The notes beneath the pieces are model-generated. The model was not told where the DNA came from, searched no databases, and worked only from the letters and a program-made list of their open reading frames with translations. From Candidatus Nitromaritima sp. SCGC AAA288-L16 (lineage in GTDB: Bacteria; Nitrospinota; Nitrospinia; Nitrospinales; VA-1): DNA of 11,059 bases. Positions 1-7,046 of this stretch are shown here, piece after piece. The stretch's first letter is position 1; every line of letters begins with the position of its first letter. The stretch is from NCBI GenBank assembly GCA_000372225.1, contig AQTY01000038.1, positions 1 to 11,059 of the forward strand. The letters run 5' to 3'. The position numbers and the translations under genes are program-made.

Positions 1-6
1 GGGGTT

Positions 7-213
7 ATGAGAAAACTTGCTTACATATTTAGTATCGCGTTATTTTTCTTTGGGTGTGGTGGAGGAAGTCATATTTTAAACGTTTCATATGACCCCATAG
101 ACTACCCGCCACAATTTTTCACTTCAAAAGATAAACGGCCTGTCTTATACATCGATCCCGTTGTAGATAACCGGAAAATTGCTACAAAAACACAAATGGG
201 GATAACATTTTGA
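7..213 (+). CDS. Short putative lipoprotein, probably truncated at its C-terminus
   Basis: The 68-residue product begins with a basic residue pair and a hydrophobic stretch (residues 4-15), then FFFGC. This looks like a lipoprotein signal peptide with the acylated cysteine at residue 17, followed by a GGG linker. The mature part is only about 50 residues and ends soon after a VLYIDPVVDNR segment. In larger outer-membrane lipoproteins, a segment of the type 'V.D.R' opens the folded domain, so this protein may have lost its C-terminal domain. The stop codon overlaps the TTG start of the next small membrane protein, which suggests translational coupling. Start: ATG at 7 with a G-rich stretch just upstream, at the window edge. 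Function unknown. Confidence 0.5.
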   Translation: MRKLAYIFSIALFFFGCGGGSHILNVSYDPIDYPPQFFTSKDKRPVLYIDPVVDNRKIATKTQMGITF

Positions 214-389
214 ACCTTAAAATCCTTCTCCTGCTATGCGGCCTAGCGGGGACAGTGTATTTTCTATGGCCGTTCATTATCATGGGCATTAAGGTTTATA
301 TATATCAGCTGATCATCGAATATGGATTCTATATGCTTCTTCTCCTGGCGGGAGCCGGTTTCTATTTCTGGCGGCGGCTCAAAAGCTGA
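210..389 (+). CDS. Small two-helix membrane protein
   Basis: A 59-codon frame starts at TTG 210 and overlaps the TGA of the preceding lipoprotein gene (211-213). It encodes two hydrophobic segments, roughly residues 3-26 and 36-54, separated by a short polar stretch, and ends in WRRLKS, a positively charged tail typical of a cytoplasmic end. No other frame here has a better start. The overlap with the upstream stop suggests re-initiation by terminating ribosomes rather than an independent ribosome site. I do not recognise a family. It could be non-coding, but the clean helix-loop-helix pattern and charged end argue for a real membrane microprotein. Confidence 0.45.
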   Translation: MNLKILLLLCGLAGTVYFLWPFIIMGIKVYIYQLIIEYGFYMLLLLAGAGFYFWRRLKS

Positions 390-470
390 TTCACTCTAAG
401 GGGATTTTCGTGCGAAGTAAAAAAGAGGTTTTTGCAGGATATGGGTCGGAGATATTTTCAACGGAGATAA

Positions 471-815
471 ATTGATGTAAAGTGCTCAAAAGTCATGCTC
501 CAAGCAGTCATCCGGGGCAGGGTCACTCTCGATAGTGTCATCTACTCTGATGGGTGGCGTGGTTACAATGAGCTTGTTGATGTGGGGCATGGAAAACATC
601 TTCGTATTGATCATGGGCGGAATGAATTTGCTAATGGTGCAACACACGTTAATGGAATTGAAGGGTTTTGGGGATTTTTCAAAATTCGTCTGTCCAGGTT
701 TCGCGGTATGATCGAATCTACTTTTTATTTGCATCTTAAAGAATGTGAGTTTAGGTTCCATTATCGAGATCAGGACACTAACCGGTGGCGTGGATATCGA
801 AAAACTTTGCTTTAG
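471..815 (+). pseudogene. C-terminal fragment of an IS1595-family (ISXO2-like) transposase
   Basis: The frame is open from just after a TAA at 468-470. Residues read DVKCSKVMLQAVIRGRV, then YSDGWRGYNELVDVGH, HGRNEFANGATHVNGIEGFWGFFK, and finally FYLHLKECEFRFHYR. These blocks belong to the catalytic core of ISXO2-like DDE transposases: the Asp of YSDGW and the region around HVNGIEGFW near the last acidic residue. The N-terminal zinc-ribbon part and the first catalytic Asp are missing, and there is no plausible start for a full protein, so this is a dead remnant of an element normally about 1 kb long. The first ATG inside it (495) is unlikely to be used. Confidence 0.85.
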
Positions 816-838
816 CAAAGTAGTTGGAGACCAACCTC
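804..838. repeat. Two small inverted repeats at the probable right end of the IS1595 remnant
   Basis: A hairpin with 7-bp arms (ACTTTGC / GCAAAGT, loop TTTA, 804-821) spans the transposase stop codon. It is followed by GTTGG-AGA-CCAAC (823-835). These lie between the end of the transposase frame and the stop codon of the leftward channel gene, where the element's terminal inverted repeat should be. No matching left end was found, consistent with a truncated element. Confidence 0.4.
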
Positions 839-840
839 TA

Positions 841-1959
841 TCAAGGTCCTTTGGAGATTTGTTGCATAATTTGACCGCTGTTTTTCAACCAGTCGAAACG
901 CTTCCTGGACATATAAACTATATGGTCAGCGGGAGTTAGAATTAGGTCGTTTCCCGGATTGAGGCTCAGCTTTTCTCCTTCTTCACTTTGGAGGCCCAAA
1001 ATCTCAACCGGGAGTTTGAGCTGAATGGCAGCGATCTTTAAACTTCCGATGCTGAACTCCCGGTCATGGCCATCCCAGGATCCCACAGCCGAATGGCTGA
1101 TATAAATCTGGTTGCCGCCAGCATTGGAGGACAGTTCGCGGTAAATTTGATACAAGCCGGGGTCTTCCAATTCCTGCACCAAAAGTCCCATTTGCAAGTC
1201 GGTGGTGTTGATGCCGCCGTCGATGCCGAAGGTCTTGAGGTTGTTCATGGTTTCGGCACGACTGCAGGTCATGACCGTAACGACTTGCGGCCAGTTGTTT
1301 TCGATAAGGCCGGCCGTCAGGGTATTGGTGTCGTCCATCGCCGGGTCGGCGGCGGAAGAGGTGAGGACGCAAACTTTGGCCTGGGCCGCGTTGACCCGTT
1401 GCAAAGTTTCCAAAGCCGATGGCAAGCCCATGATAAACGCGTCAATTTTCCGAACCAAAAAATCGGGTAGTTCTTTATCCCAGTTTGGTAAATGCGCAGC
1501 CATGATCACGCGGGGGATATCCTTAAAATCGGGACTGTAGTCTAGCTCTTTCAACAATTCCGTTGTCTCCGCATAGGAAGGAACATTCACAATAATCATG
1601 TGCCCGTTGCCTGTATAATTGCCTTCGCCTTTCATTTTTTTCATCCTCCTTTGCATGGCCCGTTCCAGGATGATCCCAGTCAAAACCCCGAAACAACCAA
1701 TTCCTAGCATCGAGGTCAAAACCGTGGTCCACCGTCCTTCCGGAGTCGCCGCTGAAATATCCCCGTATCCGATCGTCGTCAAAGTGATGTAAGCAGTCCA
1801 CAGGCCGTCTGAAAAGGTCATACCCTTTTCGTAAATCGACAGCACGGACGCAAAAACCACGATCATTAAAAAAAAAATCAAGCCCAGGGCGAAAAGTAAC
1901 CGGATGTCCGGTTGCCTGAGTTTTCTCAGGATATGTTTAATAAATGGATAAAAATACAT
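841..1959 (-). CDS. Two-transmembrane potassium channel with RCK/TrkA-N-like domain
   Basis: The 372-residue protein has a first transmembrane helix (about residues 21-43), a pore helix, the potassium selectivity filter TTIGYGD (61-67), and a second helix (about 78-98). A basic linker (RAMQRRMKKMK) leads into a cytoplasmic RCK-like domain from about residue 119, and the C-terminal part (about 290-360) resembles a TrkA-C-type ligand lobe. This is the MthK/Kch-like layout for a K+-selective channel gated by a cytosolic ligand. The nucleotide loop at the start of the Rossmann fold reads MIIVNVPSYAET and lacks the usual GxGxxG, so it may not bind NAD(H) in the classical way. The ATG at 1959 has only a weak GGA upstream. 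It is divergent from the lipoprotein-DUF350-spermidine synthase operon, and single-domain K+ channels recur in such clusters. Confidence 0.92.
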   Translation of the reverse strand: MYFYPFIKHILRKLRQPDIRLLFALGLIFFLMIVVFASVLSIYEKGMTFSDGLWTAYITLTTIGYGDISAATPEGRWTTVLTSMLGIGCFGVLTGIILERAMQRRMKKMKGEGNYTGNGHMIIVNVPSYAETTELLKELDYSPDFKDIPRVIMAAHLPNWDKELPDFLVRKIDAFIMGLPSALETLQRVNAAQAKVCVLTSSAADPAMDDTNTLTAGLIENNWPQVVTVMTCSRAETMNNLKTFGIDGGINTTDLQMGLLVQELEDPGLYQIYRELSSNAGGNQIYISHSAVGSWDGHDREFSIGSLKIAAIQLKLPVEILGLQSEEGEKLSLNPGNDLILTPADHIVYMSRKRFDWLKNSGQIMQQISKGP

Positions 1960-1998
1960 GTTATCGATTTCCGTCCAAAAAGGCTCATTAAATAAATC

Positions 1999-2028
1999 AT
2001 TATAGTGGTTTAGTCTATAGAAGAAAAA
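1999..2028 (-). promoter_or_regulatory. Candidate promoter for the potassium channel gene
   Basis: On the minus strand a perfect TATAAT lies at 2004-1999, with a T-rich, poorly matching -35 (TTTTTC or TTTTCT) 17-18 bases upstream. The predicted start point lies about 30-35 bases upstream of the channel ATG at 1959. The -10 is convincing; the -35 is weak, so an activator or extended element may be needed. Confidence 0.4.
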
Positions 2029-2067
2029 CTCTCGTACAAAGCAAACGTATATTTAATCCTTGTGGTG

Positions 2068-2096
2068 TTGACATGGCAAGTTATCTTTTATAGGGT
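2068..2096 (+). promoter_or_regulatory. Candidate sigma-70 promoter for the lipoprotein-DUF350-spermidine synthase operon
   Basis: TTGACA at 2068-2073 is a perfect -35 hexamer. A 17-base spacer leads to TAGGGT at 2091-2096, which keeps the key TA and final T of the -10. Transcription would begin near 2103, a short distance before the first candidate starts of the lipoprotein gene. Together with the opposite-facing candidate at 1999-2028, it makes the 180-base gap a divergent control region. Confidence 0.5.
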
Positions 2097-2139
2097 ATCT
2101 AACGACAGCATTCTTACCTTATAGTTTGATTTTCTAGAA

Positions 2140-2877
2140 ATGCATCGAGGCAACCTTTTGATCGAATCTAAACTATTGCTCATAGAGAGGGTGAAGTTTT
2201 CTCTTCTCCTTTTCCTGTCGGCCGCTCTTCTTTTCCAGGGTTGCGCGGTCGGACAAAGTCCGGTAAAGAAAATCCAGAGCGAATTACAAGACGAAAAGGA
2301 ATACGCGATTATTCTCAATGACATGCGTGAGAAGGGCAACTTCTTTCCTTCATATTACCATCAATACCGTGTTGATGTTGGAGAACAAAAAACCGTGCGT
2401 CCCTTTGTGGAAGTCGACAAATCTTATTATAAAAAAAACCAACCGTATCTCGGCATGGTCTTGACCGCCAAAACAGCCGATGGCGCCGTCTCCACCACAC
2501 CCTTTCCAAACGGCTACCAATATGTTGGCAATTCCCAGTATGGCCGATGGCGGGACAACAGCAGCGGCGGCAGTATGTGGGAGTTTTACGGAAAATACAT
2601 GTTGATGTCGCAGGTGATGAACTGGGCCGGATTTGGGCTCAGTCGGAACCACTATAACAATTATGCCTCTTATCACAGCTCAGGGCGGCCCTATTATGGG
2701 CCGAAGCGAGAATATGGAACCGCCGGGACGGTAACGCAAAAACAAAAACCGAATTTTTACAAAAGAAAAATGGCCCAAAAATCCCGGTCGCAAAGCCGCT
2801 TCCAGAATAAAATTGGACAACGCATGGGGCGGAGCAAAAATACCTTTAGAAGCCGCGGTTTCGGTTTCGGTAAATGA
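2140..2877 (+). CDS. Putative lipoprotein with Arg/Ser/Gly/Phe-rich C-terminal tail
   Basis: The 245-residue frame carries a hydrophobic segment (about residues 20-32) ending in LFQGC, a lipobox with Cys35, so the mature protein is probably lipid-anchored. The N-terminus is unusually long for a signal peptide; a TTG start at 2158 preceded by GAGG, or one at 2176, gives a more normal length. The middle contains several Tyr/Trp-rich segments (YQYVGNSQYGRW, GSMWEFYGKYM), and the tail is rich in K/R, S, Q and G and ends in SRGFGFGK. The gene sits directly before DUF350, with its stop overlapping the DUF350 ATG. YjfM/YgiB-type (DUF1190) lipoproteins occupy a similar position in related clusters and also have low-complexity tails. 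I infer an analogous role but cannot assign the family. Confidence 0.75.
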   Translation: MHRGNLLIESKLLLIERVKFSLLLFLSAALLFQGCAVGQSPVKKIQSELQDEKEYAIILNDMREKGNFFPSYYHQYRVDVGEQKTVRPFVEVDKSYYKKNQPYLGMVLTAKTADGAVSTTPFPNGYQYVGNSQYGRWRDNSSGGSMWEFYGKYMLMSQVMNWAGFGLSRNHYNNYASYHSSGRPYYGPKREYGTAGTVTQKQKPNFYKRKMAQKSRSQSRFQNKIGQRMGRSKNTFRSRGFGFGK

Positions 2878-3725
2878 TTATGAATCTAGATCACATCTTG
2901 TCTTCATTGCTTTACTTGGCCGCCTGTTTTGCTGTCTTTGCAGCCGGACATCTGGTGTTTATTCTTTTCCGGCGGAGCTATAACATCAAAAATGAGCTTA
3001 TGGAAAAAGACAATGCGGCGTTTGCCTTGGTCTTGTGCGGTTATTATCTGGGATTAACATTCTCCATTGGCGGAGTGATCTCCGGGCCATCCGCCGGGAT
3101 GGAAGATGACTTGATCGATATTCTGGTTTACGGGCCTTTAGCGATTTGCTTGCTCAACCTCTCGGCTTTGATCAACGACCGTTTCATTCTTTCTGAGTTC
3201 GATATTCGCAAGGAAATTTTGCAAGACCAAAACCGCGGCACTGGCGTGGTCGAGTTCGCCGTTTTTGTGGCGACCGGACTCAATATCTTCGGAGCCCTAT
3301 ACGGCCAGGGCGGGTCTATTTTCACGGCCATCGCCTTCTGGGCTTTGGGCCAGACCGTTCTCGTTCTCGTAGGCAAATATTATAACCTGATCACGCAATA
3401 CAATATTCACGAGCAGATTGAAAAAGATAACGTTGCGGTGGGCATCGGCTTTGCCGGAGCCCTGATAGCCATCGGCAACTTGTTGCGAGCAGCTTCCGCC
3501 GAACATTTTACTTCCTGGGAAGAAAACTTAACGACCTTTTTCCTCTTCATGGTGGTAGGGCTCATTCTGCTTCCCTGTGCACGCATTCTCACAGACCGCA
3601 TTCTTTTACCCGGCCGCCGCTTAGCCGACGAGTTGGTCAACCAGGCGAAACCCAACCAAGGTGCGGCTTTTTTGGAAGCCTCCTCTTACATCGGTGCCTC
3701 TTTACTCATCACTTGGTGCATTTGA
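2874..3725 (+). CDS. Duplicated DUF350 (YjfL-like) integral membrane protein
   Basis: The 283-residue protein is mostly hydrophobic, with about eight predicted helices. It contains two copies of the DUF350 pattern. MEKDNAAFALVLCGYYLGL (43-61) is echoed by IEKDNVAVGIGFAGALIAIG (182-201), and QDQNRGTGVVEFAVFVA (117-133) by AKPNQGAAFLEASSYIG (258-274). E. coli YjfL is about half this length with a single unit, so this is an internal duplication. The EKDN acidic-polar motifs sit at membrane boundaries and are the conserved family signature; no biochemical activity is established to my knowledge. Its ATG overlaps the previous gene's TGA (ATGA), giving tight coupling, and the spermidine synthase-like gene follows 25 bases later. 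Confidence 0.92.
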   Translation: MIMNLDHILSSLLYLAACFAVFAAGHLVFILFRRSYNIKNELMEKDNAAFALVLCGYYLGLTFSIGGVISGPSAGMEDDLIDILVYGPLAICLLNLSALINDRFILSEFDIRKEILQDQNRGTGVVEFAVFVATGLNIFGALYGQGGSIFTAIAFWALGQTVLVLVGKYYNLITQYNIHEQIEKDNVAVGIGFAGALIAIGNLLRAASAEHFTSWEENLTTFFLFMVVGLILLPCARILTDRILLPGRRLADELVNQAKPNQGAAFLEASSYIGASLLITWCI

Positions 3726-3750
3726 AGCTGGGTCGCGTCACCGCTAATCC

Positions 3751-5328
3751 ATGCCTACACCTGCCATCGATAACTCCGAAAAATCTAAGCTCCGCCGCTT
3801 GAGTTTTGTTTTAAAAATCTGCGTCTTCGCCACCGGATGCGTGGCGATAGTGACCGAATACACGTTGGCCACCCTGGCCAGCTACCTTTTGGGCGATGCT
3901 ATTCTGCAATGGCCGATAGTGATCTCTTTCATGCTGTTTTCCATGGGGCTAGGAAGTCGGTATAGCCGTAATTTTGAGGCCCAACTCTTGGATCGTTTTG
4001 TGCTGACCGAATTCGGCTTGTCCTTCCTGTGCACCTTTTCCGCCATGTTCTGTTTTTGGATTTCGGCCTACACGATGCATTTCGGGCTTGTGATTTATGG
4101 AGTCGCCTGCATGATCGGGTTTATGACCGGACTTGAGATTCCGTTGATCACGCGAATCAATCAGCCCTATGAACCGCTACGGGAAAATATATCCTCGGTC
4201 ATGGAATTCGATTACTATGGCGCCCTGTTAGGCGGAGCTCTGTTTGCCTTCGTCCTGCTTCCATTTCTCGGGCTTACTTACACCCCTGTCCTTCTCGGCA
4301 GCCTTAACCTGCTTGTGGCCTCACTGATATTGTGGTATTTCCCAGACCACTTGGCGCGGCCCCGCATCTTCAAAGCTCAATTTGCTGTTCTGCTTCTGGT
4401 CTCGATCCTGGCCTTCGCGGTTGCCAAACCTATTGTCTTATACGGCGAGCAGCACAAGTATAAGGATAAAATCGTTTACCAGGAACAAACCCGGTATCAG
4501 AAAATTGTGGTCACTCAATGGAAAGATGATTATTGGCTTTTTATAAATGGGAGCACCCAATTCAGCACATACGATGAGGAAAGGTATCATGAACCCCTGG
4601 TGCACCCCTTGCTGGGATTGATAAAGGAACGCAAGGATATTTTGCTTCTGGGAGGAGGCGATGGATTGGCCGCTAGGGAAATCCTCAAATATCCCGATGT
4701 GGAAAACCTCACCCTGGTCGATCTCGATCCGGCCATGACCCAGCTGGCCCGGCAGAATTATATTTTTCTTGGCATCAATCATGGCTCGCTCAACGACCCT
4801 CGCGTCCGTGTGGTCAATCAAGACGCCTATCAATTCATAAAAAACTCCGGCGACCTGTATGATGCCGTTATCGTCGATCTTCCCGACCCGAAATCGGTTT
4901 CGTTGTCGCTGCTTTATTCGCTGGGGTTTTACAAGATGGTTGAGAAGCATCTAAAACCTTTCGGCGCCATGGTTACGCAAAGTACAAGCCCGTTGTATTC
5001 TCCCGAAGCGTTTCTTTGCATTAAAAAAACCATGGAGGCCGCAGGCTTTTCGACCTTGCCTTACCAGAATTCCGTACCCAGCATGGGCTTGTGGGGATGG
5101 ATCCTTGGAGTCAGACATAAAGCGATGCCTGCACAGCGCCTCAAACAGGATCTCACAGCGCTGGAATTCGCGGACATCAAGACCCGTTTTTTAAACCGGG
5201 ACGCCATGATCTCGATGGCGCATTTCGGCAAGGGGTTGTTTGAAAAGGAGGCCCAAATCGAACCCAACACCCAATTTAATCACAATATCTTGAAGTATTA
5301 CCGGCAGGGTAGTTGGGATTTATATTAG
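3751..5328 (+). CDS. Membrane-anchored spermidine synthase-like aminopropyltransferase
   Basis: The 525-residue protein has an N-terminal membrane region of about seven hydrophobic helices (about residues 20-230) and a soluble spermidine synthase domain (about 240-460). Visible motifs are TRYQKIVV (247-254), the substrate-lid region YDEERYHEPLVHP (274-286), the nucleotide-binding GGGDG (301-305), VDLDP (323-327), NQDAY (356-360) and DLPDP (376-380), whose first Asp corresponds to the catalytic Asp of SpeE. The family transfers an aminopropyl group from decarboxylated S-adenosylmethionine to an amine acceptor. The membrane-fused form in this cluster may use a different acceptor, even a membrane-linked one (inference). 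It is about twice the length of soluble SpeE. No strong ribosome site precedes the ATG. It ends 38 bases before the convergent DUF4178-like gene. Confidence 0.93.
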   Translation: MPTPAIDNSEKSKLRRLSFVLKICVFATGCVAIVTEYTLATLASYLLGDAILQWPIVISFMLFSMGLGSRYSRNFEAQLLDRFVLTEFGLSFLCTFSAMFCFWISAYTMHFGLVIYGVACMIGFMTGLEIPLITRINQPYEPLRENISSVMEFDYYGALLGGALFAFVLLPFLGLTYTPVLLGSLNLLVASLILWYFPDHLARPRIFKAQFAVLLLVSILAFAVAKPIVLYGEQHKYKDKIVYQEQTRYQKIVVTQWKDDYWLFINGSTQFSTYDEERYHEPLVHPLLGLIKERKDILLLGGGDGLAAREILKYPDVENLTLVDLDPAMTQLARQNYIFLGINHGSLNDPRVRVVNQDAYQFIKNSGDLYDAVIVDLPDPKSVSLSLLYSLGFYKMVEKHLKPFGAMVTQSTSPLYSPEAFLCIKKTMEAAGFSTLPYQNSVPSMGLWGWILGVRHKAMPAQRLKQDLTALEFADIKTRFLNRDAMISMAHFGKGLFEKEAQIEPNTQFNHNILKYYRQGSWDLY

Positions 5329-5366
5329 GGGGTATAATTTAAACTTTAACTGTCAATGAGTCCCTA

Positions 5367-5909
5367 TCACTCACCCGGAAGGATGTTGGTGAATTGATAC
5401 TCCTCGACCTTGAATCCGACTTGCATGTCAAATTTGGTCTCGCCCCATTGTTCGATGGTGAGGAATTGTTCTTCTGCCTCGTCCTCGTAATCCCAGGCGA
5501 CAAAACTCAAGGCTTCGCCCGAGCCACCTTTGAAAAACTCACCCACATTGTCTGCTTCGAAAGAGAATTGTTTTCCCTGAAACGTGACGACTTCCGGCGG
5601 ATCTTCGTTACGAATGATTTCACCTGCAATATCGCCCTGCAACTCGGAGATGGGTAGTTTACGACATAAACTCCATTCGACTTCGCCGTCTTCTTTGGTG
5701 CGCTCCAAAAACCAGATTTCGTTTCCGGACTTTAATTCCCATTCGTCCGTGACACCGCCTTCGTCCCACTGGTATTTGTTGTATGCGGCAACGATATAGG
5801 TTTTCATATCGTAATCGACCATGAACCCCGTTTTTAGTTTAGAGAGAATGAGATCTTCAATGCGGAATTCTTCTTCCTTTTTCTTCTTTTTAAAAAAGTC
5901 AAAGACCAT
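5367..5909 (-). CDS. DUF4178-like acidic protein
   Basis: The 180-residue soluble protein begins MVFDFFKKKKKEEE, then has an acidic beta-rich body with VDYDMKTYIVAAYNKYQW (31-48), DEWELKSGNEIWFLERT (56-72) and VEWSLCRKLPISEL (78-91). The 'tYeV...y.....W.Ey.L......WLe....' pattern fits DUF4178, a small domain repeatedly found next to PspA, DUF350 and spermidine synthase genes. The function is unknown; the absence of catalytic-looking motifs and the beta-rich composition suggest a binding or adaptor role (inference). It is the last gene of the leftward operon, starting two bases after the PspA stop codon with no clear ribosome site of its own, so translation probably depends on PspA. Confidence 0.75.
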   Translation of the reverse strand: MVFDFFKKKKKEEEFRIEDLILSKLKTGFMVDYDMKTYIVAAYNKYQWDEGGVTDEWELKSGNEIWFLERTKEDGEVEWSLCRKLPISELQGDIAGEIIRNEDPPEVVTFQGKQFSFEADNVGEFFKGGSGEALSFVAWDYEDEAEEQFLTIEQWGETKFDMQVGFKVEEYQFTNILPGE

Positions 5910-5911
5910 GA

Positions 5912-6622
5912 TCAGCCGATTTTCATTTTGGCTTTAAGGGCCGCAAGGCTGTCGGAGACTCCCGGCATTGACGAACCTTCTCCCAGGGCTTTGTTGATCT
6001 GCTCGTCGACGCTTTGTCCCGAATCGGCTATTTCGCCGTAGGCCTGAGCCAGGGATTCGTCTTCCTCGACCTTGTCGCGCATTTTTTCAAGCATGGCGAT
6101 GGTGCCGTCGGAATCGACCCTGGCGATTTGCGCGTTCAGCTTTCGTGTGGCGGCGGCGGTTTTGGCGCGGGCACGCAGGGTGACTAAATCGTTTTCGTAA
6201 CGCTGAACCGTGGTGCGCAGTTTTTCCACATTGTTTTGTAACTGCAGGGCCATGCTTTCCTGATTGGTAAGCTCCTTGCTGAGGCGCAAGGCTTCCTGAC
6301 TGGCAGTCTCCTTGCGGCCGAGGATATCCGTTGCCAATCTTTCCGCTTCGGCCATATCCAGAGAACCCTGCTGGGCTTTTTGCAGCAATGCCATGGCTTT
6401 GCTTTCGTAATCCGCCGCGAGTTTTTTTTTGTTGTCTGCGTCATTTCTCATGCGGATCACGATGCCCTTAACTTGCGCCAAGCTTTTCATGGATCCTTCT
6501 AAATCTTTTTTGAGTTCGCGAATTCCCTGCTCGGTCATTTTGATAGGGTCTTCGAATTTATCCATCACCGCATGCGCCTCGGACTTGCCCAGTCGCAATA
6601 CTCTTGAAAATAATCCGCTCAT
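5912..6622 (-). CDS. PspA/IM30-family membrane-stress protein (YjfJ-like)
   Basis: The start at 6622 (MSGLFSRVLRLGKSEAH) is preceded by GGAGAGG nine bases upstream and gives 236 residues. A longer frame to 6697 overlaps the previous gene and is unlikely. The N-terminal 25 residues form the amphipathic membrane-binding helix, followed by EDPIKMTEQGIRELKKDL and a long coiled coil (about residues 25-185), the standard PspA/Vipp1 fold of ESCRT-III-like proteins that assemble on stressed inner membrane. The C-terminus (about 190-236) has a flexible Gly/Ser linker and a short helix. It lies between DUF2170 and DUF4178, the order seen in yjfI-yjfJ-type clusters, so it is probably a dedicated paralogue for this system rather than the main phage-shock protein. 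Confidence 0.95.
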   Translation of the reverse strand: MSGLFSRVLRLGKSEAHAVMDKFEDPIKMTEQGIRELKKDLEGSMKSLAQVKGIVIRMRNDADNKKKLAADYESKAMALLQKAQQGSLDMAEAERLATDILGRKETASQEALRLSKELTNQESMALQLQNNVEKLRTTVQRYENDLVTLRARAKTAAATRKLNAQIARVDSDGTIAMLEKMRDKVEEDESLAQAYGEIADSGQSVDEQINKALGEGSSMPGVSDSLAALKAKMKIG

Positions 6623-6653
6623 TATATTTACCTCTCCATTACAGAATGTGTGT

Positions 6654-7046
6654 TTATCCGCGTGCGAATGAAACGAGTTCGCTGCCATATTCTGCAAGCG
6701 CGAGACTCAATGCATCGATACTTCCTTCCAATTCATTGCGGTCCAGGTTTTCCAGTTGCAGGGTGTCCCGGAATAAAAGTGTGGTGCCTTCTTCATTGAG
6801 AACGAAAGCACCGTGAACCAAAGTGCGATTCATTTGCAGAAGTCGTTTGCAGAAGTCGGATGAACCCTCAGGCATCGGTGTGATGACCTGTTCAAGAATC
6901 AGAGTGGGAGCTTCGCAATCGATCACGAGGTTTTTGATTGCCCTTTCCTCATCATCGATCACTATTAATTCTTCCTGGGAATCTTCATGACTTAAGACAA
7001 AACCCATATCCAGTATAAAATCCTTCACCTTCTCAAAATCGGCCAT
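6654..7046 (-). CDS. DUF2170 protein (YjfI-like)
   Basis: The 130-residue protein matches the family represented by E. coli YjfI, especially the C-terminal half: CKRLLQMNRTLVHGAFVLNE (86-105), FRDTLQLENLDRNELEGSID (112-131 region) and LSLALAEYGSELVSFA. It is acidic, without signal peptide or membrane helix, so cytoplasmic. The overall look recalls small secretion-chaperone-like or adaptor folds, but no function is established to my knowledge. The ATG at 7046 has a strong GAGGAG seven bases upstream and lies inside the 3' end of the J-domain gene (14-base overlap). The PspA gene follows 31 bases downstream; DUF2170 is almost always adjacent to a YjfJ-type PspA, which supports joint action. Confidence 0.9.
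   Translation of the reverse strand: MADFEKVKDFILDMGFVLSHEDSQEELIVIDDEERAIKNLVIDCEAPTLILEQVITPMPEGSSDFCKRLLQMNRTLVHGAFVLNEEGTTLLFRDTLQLENLDRNELEGSIDALSLALAEYGSELVSFARG

Noticed and set aside
4438..4950. Long leftward open frame of 170 codons
   Set aside because: It lies antisense within the spermidine synthase gene, whose motifs are all in the plus frame; composition is a shadow.
5329..5373. Bidirectional terminator between the convergent operons
   Set aside because: Only a five-pair stem (TGAGT/ACTCA) without a T-run is visible, and it overlaps the DUF4178-like stop codon.
6623..6697. N-terminal extension of PspA
   Set aside because: The ATG at 6622 has a good ribosome site and begins with the canonical PspA amphipathic helix; the extension overlaps the DUF2170 gene.
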